A stretch of DNA of 9,860 bases from WRMS01 sp038562165. Lineage in GTDB: Bacteria > Bacillota > Peptococcia > DRI-13 > UBA5745. A program made the position numbers and the translations under genes. Below the pieces are notes generated by a model that did no database searches, was not told where the DNA came from, and saw only the letters and a program-made list of their open reading frames with translations. Positions 5,853-9,860 of the stretch are shown piece after piece. Position 1 is the first letter of the stretch; each line of letters opens with the position of its first letter. Location of the stretch: the NCBI GenBank assembly GCA_038562165.1, contig JBCFAO010000070.1:1-9860 (forward strand), written 5' to 3'.

Positions 5853-6675
5853 CCCCGCCTTTTGGCTGGCTCTGCCCACCCTTTTGACTCTGGCGGTGCT
5901 CTTTGTTGCGCCTATGCTCTGGATTTTGGTGCGGACGCTGCAGGCCGACGGCTTAAGTAATTTTATCAAGTTTTTGTCCGACAGTTTTTACCGGGATATA
6001 CTCTGGAACACATTGAAAATCTCTCTCCAGGTAACCGTAATTTCATTGCTTTTGGGATACCCCACGGCCTATTTTTTGGCCCGGACTCCCTCAAGGATCA
6101 AAAGCATCCTGATGATCGTCGTTATTTTCCCCTTTCTGGTCAGCGCCGTGGTCCGTTCTTACGGCTGGATGGTCATTTTGGGCAATAAAGGCCTGCTCAA
6201 TCAATTTCTGCAAGCTATGGGTCTGGTCAGCGCTCCTTTGAAGATTATGAATACCCCGGTGGCCGTAATTATCGGCCTGGTGCACCTGCTGGTGCCCTAT
6301 ATGATTTTGTCCATTACCAGCGTGCTGCAGGGTATCGACCGCAATGTAGAGTACGCCGCCGCCAGCCTGGGGGCCAATCCCGTGCAAACCTTTTTTAAGG
6401 TGGTGTTTCCTTTGTCTACGCCGGGGATTATTGCCGGCAGCATTCTCGTCTTCACCTTAAGCATGACTTCCTACGTGACGCCCAAGCTTTTGGGAGGCGC
6501 CCGTTTTCGCATGATGAGCACCATGGTTTTTCAGGAGATCAACGTGAACTTCAATTGGGGCTTTGCTTCTGCCATCAGCTATATCCTGCTGTTTACCATC
6601 TTGATCATGCTGCTGCTTTATAATTATGCCACCGCCGGTATTGCCAAGCGGGTGGGAGGTGCCAAAAATGGATGA
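5830..6675 (+). CDS. ABC transporter permease, PotB/spermidine-putrescine type
   Basis: A 281-residue inner-membrane permease with six predicted membrane segments (about residues 11-34, 64-84, 92-117, 143-166, 199-220, 248-267). The cytoplasmic EAA coupling loop reads E174-YAAASLGANPVQTFF-KVVFPL (to 195), as in the family that imports polyamines, and also thiamine, iron or phosphonates. An in-frame TTG lies 15 bases upstream, but the ATG at 5830 is preferred because GAGGAGG ends six bases before it. The start lies inside the deaminase gene (23-base overlap), which implies translational coupling and so a stoichiometric link between enzyme and transporter. It pairs with the next permease to form the channel heterodimer. 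The polyamine name is only the nearest family; substrate is not shown by sequence. Confidence 0.92.
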   Translation: MKTRFRLSPAFWLALPTLLTLAVLFVAPMLWILVRTLQADGLSNFIKFLSDSFYRDILWNTLKISLQVTVISLLLGYPTAYFLARTPSRIKSILMIVVIFPFLVSAVVRSYGWMVILGNKGLLNQFLQAMGLVSAPLKIMNTPVAVIIGLVHLLVPYMILSITSVLQGIDRNVEYAAASLGANPVQTFFKVVFPLSTPGIIAGSILVFTLSMTSYVTPKLLGGARFRMMSTMVFQEINVNFNWGFASAISYILLFTILIMLLLYNYATAGIAKRVGGAKNG

Positions 6676-7462
6676 TAAACCCGTAGGCCTTTTCCCAAAA
6701 ATCATGGCTGCCCTTGTACTGCTTTTTTTGATGGCTCCTCTCATCGTGATTATTCTGGCTTCCTTCAGTCCCACGGCATTGGTGGTTTTCCCTCCTAAAG
6801 GCTTTTCTCTGGAGTGGTATCTGCGGATTTTCAGCTCCTCCACCAACTTTGTCAGCGGCTTTATCAACAGCATCCAAATTGCGGTAGCAGCCACCGCCGT
6901 CGATATTTTCCTGGGCGTAACGGCCTCTCTGGCCGTCAGCCGCTACAGCTTTAAAGGCCGGGATGGTTTGGTGGCTTTTTTCACCTCGCCTATGTATGTG
7001 CCTTCCATCACCTTTGCTTTTGTGCTGCTGCAGATTTTCAGCGCCATCGGCTCCATACCGGGAGGTTTGCGGATTTTTCTGGGCCATCTGGTCATTGTCT
7101 TACCTTATATTCTGCGCAATACTTTGGCGGTGCTCTCCACTTTTAACTGGACCCTGGAAGATGCCGCCTCAAGCCTGGGGGCCAATCCTTTGCAGGTTTT
7201 CTTCAAGGTAACCCTGCCCTTGATTAAGCCCGGCGTTATTGCCGGCGCCCTCTTGTCCTTCCTCTACTCCTTTGATGAAGCCGTTTTGGGCAGCCTGTTA
7301 AGCTCTCCGAAGTTTATCACTTTGCCCATCCGGATTATGAATTATATGGAATTTTCCTTTGACCCCACCTTGGCGGCCATCTCCACAGTCTTAATTTTGT
7401 TTTCCTTTGCTGCCATTTTGCTGCTGGAGCGGTTTTTGGGGCTGGACATGTTTGTCAAGTAA
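6668..7462 (+). CDS. ABC transporter permease, PotC type
   Basis: A 264-residue membrane protein with about six hydrophobic segments (10-32, 66-90, 103-127, 135-157, 187-208, 235-257) and a canonical EAA loop, E164-DAASSLGANPLQVFFKV-TLPL (to 185), very similar in its centre to that of its partner, as expected for a duplicated permease pair. I start at 6668 because GGGAGG lies nine bases upstream; the longer in-frame ATG at 6626 lies deep in the upstream gene and has no such site. It overlaps the preceding gene by eight bases. It would form the translocation path together with the PotB-like protein and dock onto two copies of the ATPase. Confidence 0.92.
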   Translation: MDDKPVGLFPKIMAALVLLFLMAPLIVIILASFSPTALVVFPPKGFSLEWYLRIFSSSTNFVSGFINSIQIAVAATAVDIFLGVTASLAVSRYSFKGRDGLVAFFTSPMYVPSITFAFVLLQIFSAIGSIPGGLRIFLGHLVIVLPYILRNTLAVLSTFNWTLEDAASSLGANPLQVFFKVTLPLIKPGVIAGALLSFLYSFDEAVLGSLLSSPKFITLPIRIMNYMEFSFDPTLAAISTVLILFSFAAILLLERFLGLDMFVK

Positions 7463-7483
7463 ACAAGAAAGGGGCCGACCATT

Positions 7484-8554
7484 ATGGCCGTACTAACACT
7501 TACCCAACTTACGAAACAATATGGCAGCTTCACTGCCGTAGATCATATCGATCTTACTGTGGAGGATGGCGAAATGGTAGCCCTGCTGGGGGAAAGCGGC
7601 TGCGGCAAAACCACTACCCTGCGGATGATCGCCGGTTTTACCGCCCCCACTTCCGGCGAAGTGGCTTTGGACGGCCGGATACTTAACGCTATCCCTTCTT
7701 ATAAACGTAATGTGGGTATCTTTTTTCAAAACTATGCGTTATTTCCTCACCTCTCCTCCTACGACAATATCGCTTTCGGCCTCAAGTTGCAAAAATTGCC
7801 CCAGGCCGAAATTAAAACCCGGGTGGAAGAAATCCTCCGGCTGGTAAAGCTGGGGGAACTGGCCAAACGTTTCCCCCGGGAGCTGTCCGGCGGGCAGCAG
7901 CAGCGGGTAGCCCTGGCCCGGGCCTTAGTTACCCGGCCTCATGTACTGCTTTTGGACGAGCCTCTCTCCAACCTTGACGCCAAGCTGCGGGCGGAGATGC
8001 AGGTAGAGATTAAACGTATTCAGAGAGAGCTTAATATTACTACGATTATTGTCACCCATGATCAAGAAGAGGCCGTATCCCTGGCTGACCGGGTGGTGGT
8101 AATGCGCAGCGGCAAAATCCTCCAGACCGATACGCCTCAAAATATTTTTGACCGGCCCCACAACCCCTTTGTGGCGGAATTTATGGGTTATGCCAACTTT
8201 ATTCCCGGCATAGTGGCCGCAAGCGAAAAAGCCTTGACCTCTATTCTCTGCGGAGACAAAAAATTGCCGGTATCGGTGCCGGCGGAAGCTTGTCCCTATC
8301 CTGCCGGCAGTGAAGTGCAACTAGCTATCCGTCCCGAAAACATTACGCTGCTGACCGCTGAGGAAGCGGCCAAAGCCGGCGGCCTGGTGGGAGAGATTCA
8401 GTCCGTCACTTACAAAGGCATCAGCAGCCGCATCGAGGTATCCGGCCTTTTCGGCCAGACAGTCTATGTCAATGTTGCCGGCTATAACGGCCCTAATACA
8501 GGCTCTGTAGGCTTGGTTTTCCCGCCTCACCGCCTTATTGTTTATCCGAAGTAA
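7484..8554 (+). CDS. ABC transporter ATPase, PotA-type with C-terminal TOBE-like domain
   Basis: A 356-residue ATPase that powers import. All nucleotide-binding motifs are intact: Walker A GESGCGKT (36-43), Q-loop Q82 in FFQNYALFPH, signature LSGGQQQ (134-140), Walker B VLLLDE (154-159), D-loop SNLD (162-165) and switch histidine H192 in VTHDQEEA. After about residue 235 a TOBE-type regulatory domain follows, with AIRPENI (281-287) as landmark, the layout of PotA, FbpC and CysA-like importers. The gap from the second permease is 21 bases; AAAGGGG lies before the ATG. The C-terminal domain is of normal length, and in relatives it can bind regulators or ligands. The substrate is left open. Confidence 0.93.
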   Translation: MAVLTLTQLTKQYGSFTAVDHIDLTVEDGEMVALLGESGCGKTTTLRMIAGFTAPTSGEVALDGRILNAIPSYKRNVGIFFQNYALFPHLSSYDNIAFGLKLQKLPQAEIKTRVEEILRLVKLGELAKRFPRELSGGQQQRVALARALVTRPHVLLLDEPLSNLDAKLRAEMQVEIKRIQRELNITTIIVTHDQEEAVSLADRVVVMRSGKILQTDTPQNIFDRPHNPFVAEFMGYANFIPGIVAASEKALTSILCGDKKLPVSVPAEACPYPAGSEVQLAIRPENITLLTAEEAAKAGGLVGEIQSVTYKGISSRIEVSGLFGQTVYVNVAGYNGPNTGSVGLVFPPHRLIVYPK

Positions 8555-8569
8555 ACCCCTTTTGGGTTT
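8553..8569 (+). other. Small intercistronic hairpin before the binding-protein gene
   Basis: AAACCC (8553-8558) and GGGTTT (8564-8569) form a 6-bp stem with a CTTTT loop, overlapping the ATPase stop codon. No T-run follows, so it is not a normal terminator. Such hairpins can protect mRNA ends, letting the binding protein be made in excess, but this is inference. Confidence 0.4.
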
Positions 8570-8595
8570 GCAATAAATGTAAGGAGATTATGAAA

Positions 8596-9696
8596 ATGAA
8601 AAAGTCTTTTTCTCGTAACACCGCACTGCTTTTGGCAGTTGCACTCCTCGTCTTTAGCCTTGCGGGCTGCGGCCAACCGGCTCCTGCTCCCGCCCCCACC
8701 ACACCTACGGAAGCTGCTGGCGAAGGGACGAAAGACTTCAACGGCGCTGAGCTGGTAGTAGCCACCTGGGGCTGGACAGCCGCCAATGTGGCCGAATTGT
8801 CCAAGGGCTTTGAGGAGATGTACAATTGCAAGATCGTCATTGACGAAACCAGCGGCAATGCCGACCGTCTCAACAAAATCATGGCTCAGAAAAACAACCC
8901 CGAAATGGACATTGCCCTAATGTCCCAAAGCTTCGCCGTCATCGGCAACAGAGAAGGTCTTTTTGAAAAGCTGGACACCAACGTAGTAACCAACCTGGAT
9001 AATCTCTACGACTTTGCCAAGGACGCCGAAGGTTACGGCCCTTGCTACTCTGTAGTACGCTACGGCATTATTTATGACGCTGACGCCGTGGAAGCCCCCA
9101 CTTCTTACCTGGATCTTTTCAGCGGCAAATATAATGGCGTCCTTTCCCTGCCCGACATGGCTTCCACTGCCGGCCCCTACCTTCTGGTAGCTTTAGCTGA
9201 AGCCCAGGGCGGCAGCCAGGAGAACGTAGACCCGGCCTTTAAGCTGCTGGCCGACAATAAAGATAATATCGCCCAGTTCTACAGCGCCAGCTCCGACGTT
9301 CAAACCGGCTTCACCACCGGCGAAATTGCCGTTTCCGTCTTCATGGACATGAATGTTCCCACCCTTCAGGCTGCCGGCGTTAATGCCCAATGGGTAGATC
9401 CGGCAGAAGGCTGCTTCTCGGCTGCCGCCACCATCAATGTGATCAAAAATTCTCCCAATCCTGAGCTGGCCCAGCTTTACGTCAACTACATGCTTAGCGA
9501 CGAGGTTCAGAGCATGGTAGCCGATAAGCTTTCCGAAGCTCCCACCAACAAAAACGCTACGATGCCCGAAGACAAAAAAGCCTATCTTGCCTTTGGTCCT
9601 GATGCGGTATCCTCTTTGAAATCCTTTGACCAGGATTACATCGACAGCCAAAAAGCTGCCTGGATTGAACGCTTCCAGCGTGAAGTGGCAAACTAA
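8596..9696 (+). CDS. PotD-like extracellular solute-binding lipoprotein
   Basis: A 366-residue lipoprotein anchored outside the membrane that captures the substrate for the importer. The N-terminus has Lys-Lys, a hydrophobic core and the lipobox L-A-G-C25; a Pro/Ala/Thr-rich linker (27-42) follows, then a type-II periplasmic-binding fold opening ELVVATWGWTAANVAELSK (52-70). The family includes polyamine, thiamine, iron and phosphonate binders. I start at 8596, where AAGGAG is nine bases upstream; the ATG at 8590 in the same frame would leave only three bases and is unlikely. It is the last gene of the operon and lies 41 bases after the ATPase. The ligand-binding residues that would identify a polyamine are not recognisable by eye; with the deaminase as first gene, a purine or another amino-heterocycle is plausible. 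Confidence 0.9.
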   Translation: MKKSFSRNTALLLAVALLVFSLAGCGQPAPAPAPTTPTEAAGEGTKDFNGAELVVATWGWTAANVAELSKGFEEMYNCKIVIDETSGNADRLNKIMAQKNNPEMDIALMSQSFAVIGNREGLFEKLDTNVVTNLDNLYDFAKDAEGYGPCYSVVRYGIIYDADAVEAPTSYLDLFSGKYNGVLSLPDMASTAGPYLLVALAEAQGGSQENVDPAFKLLADNKDNIAQFYSASSDVQTGFTTGEIAVSVFMDMNVPTLQAAGVNAQWVDPAEGCFSAAATINVIKNSPNPELAQLYVNYMLSDEVQSMVADKLSEAPTNKNATMPEDKKAYLAFGPDAVSSLKSFDQDYIDSQKAAWIERFQREVAN

Positions 9697-9712
9697 TTCC
9701 CAGGTAAGAAGC

Positions 9713-9729
9713 TTTAAGACCGGCTTAAA
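9713..9729 (+). other. Weak hairpin after the operon, no T-run
   Basis: TTTAAG (9713-9718) pairs with CTTAAA (9724-9729) around ACCGG. Neither strand has a T-rich tail directly behind it, so it is a poor terminator. No better terminator is visible between the binding-protein stop and the intron, so transcription may run into the intron antisense. Confidence 0.3.
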
Positions 9730-9742
9730 ACAAAAATAAGTA

Positions 9743-9860
9743 ATCGAGTAGGAGGCTGCCCATTAGTCGGGCAGCCGACCTCTCACACCACCGTACGTGC
9801 CGTTCGGCATACGGCGGTTCAGTAACTTGAGTGCAGCGCCTCATATCTCTTGGCTATGTC
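9743..9860 (-). mobile_element. Group II intron (probably IIC), 3' end, runs off right edge
   Basis: On the minus strand the sequence folds into the two last domains of a group II intron. Domain V is at about 9819-9786: a 30-odd-base hairpin with ACCGCCGTATGCC pairing to GGCACGTACGGTGGT, a GAAC tetraloop and a two-base CG bulge; the early CGC fits the catalytic triad of IIC introns. Domain VI is at 9776-9754: stem GGCTGCCC/GGGCAGCC with loop GACTAAT supplying a candidate branch adenosine. The end is TCCTAC (9748) or, five bases on, CTCGAT (9743); I cannot decide. The orientation is the same as the left intron, but the visible parts do not overlap, so identity of the two copies cannot be tested here. 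Confidence 0.8.
9819..9860 (-). CDS. Possible C-terminal tail of intron-encoded reverse transcriptase (partial)
   Basis: Just before domain V one minus frame is open from the window edge to a TGA at 9821-9819, reading DIAKRYEALHSSY. Intron-encoded reverse transcriptase/maturase genes sit in domain IV and end close to domain V, so position and frame fit. Thirteen residues are too few to recognise a family. Confidence 0.4.
   Translation of the reverse strand, partial: DIAKRYEALHSSY

Noticed and set aside
6626..6667. Longer N-terminus for the second permease
   Set aside because: The ATG at 6626 has no ribosome binding site, and the added residues are not typical of permeases; 6668 has GGGAGG at good spacing.

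Overview
The window looks like a chromosomal stretch from a Bacillota (Firmicutes) bacterium, probably a spore-former-type clostridial or Negativicutes lineage. The grounds are near-consensus GGAGG-type ribosome binding sites before almost every gene, a short lipoprotein signal with an LAGC lipobox, and terminator-targeting group II introns. Genus-level placement is a guess. No rRNA, tRNA or CRISPR array was seen.

Layout. (1) Bases 1-396, minus strand, hold the 5' part of a group II intron that runs off the left edge. It is inserted a few bases after a perfect 16-bp Rho-independent terminator hairpin (402-436), the classic target of bacterial group IIC introns. (2) Bases 437-805 have no convincing gene. 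They contain an imperfect 39-bp inverted repeat (586-624 / 699-737) that resembles a miniature or decayed mobile element. A 20-codon ORF with an excellent ribosome binding site follows (806-868, minus). (3) Bases 900-2448, minus, form an AT-rich three-gene cassette read as nucleoside (cytidine-type) deaminase, then metallo-beta-lactamase-fold hydrolase, then VOC/PhnB-like protein. Its composition and content suggest an acquired detoxification or resistance-type module. (4) Bases 2636-3940, minus, encode an M20-family amidohydrolase with its own terminator. (5) Divergent from it, bases 4101-9696, plus, form a tight five-gene operon: an adenine-deaminase-family enzyme, two PotB/PotC-type permeases, a PotA-type ATPase with TOBE-like tail, and a PotD-like lipoprotein. 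A strong sigma-A promoter (TTGACA-17-TATCAT) lies just upstream. (6) Bases 9743-9860, minus, are the 3' end of a second group II intron (domains V and VI, plus what may be the last codons of its reverse transcriptase).

How the genes fit together. The plus operon looks like a self-contained uptake-and-deamination unit. The lipoprotein captures a small, probably nitrogen-rich, solute; the two permeases and ATPase import it; and the deaminase-family enzyme converts it. The divergent M20 enzyme, which would cleave N-acyl or N-aminoacyl bonds, may feed or share this pathway. The deaminase differs from the usual adenine deaminase pattern in its C-terminal half of the catalytic domain, so adenine is the default but unproven substrate. 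The two intron ends have the same orientation and bracket the whole 9.3-kb gene block, so the block could be prone to recombination if the copies are homologous.
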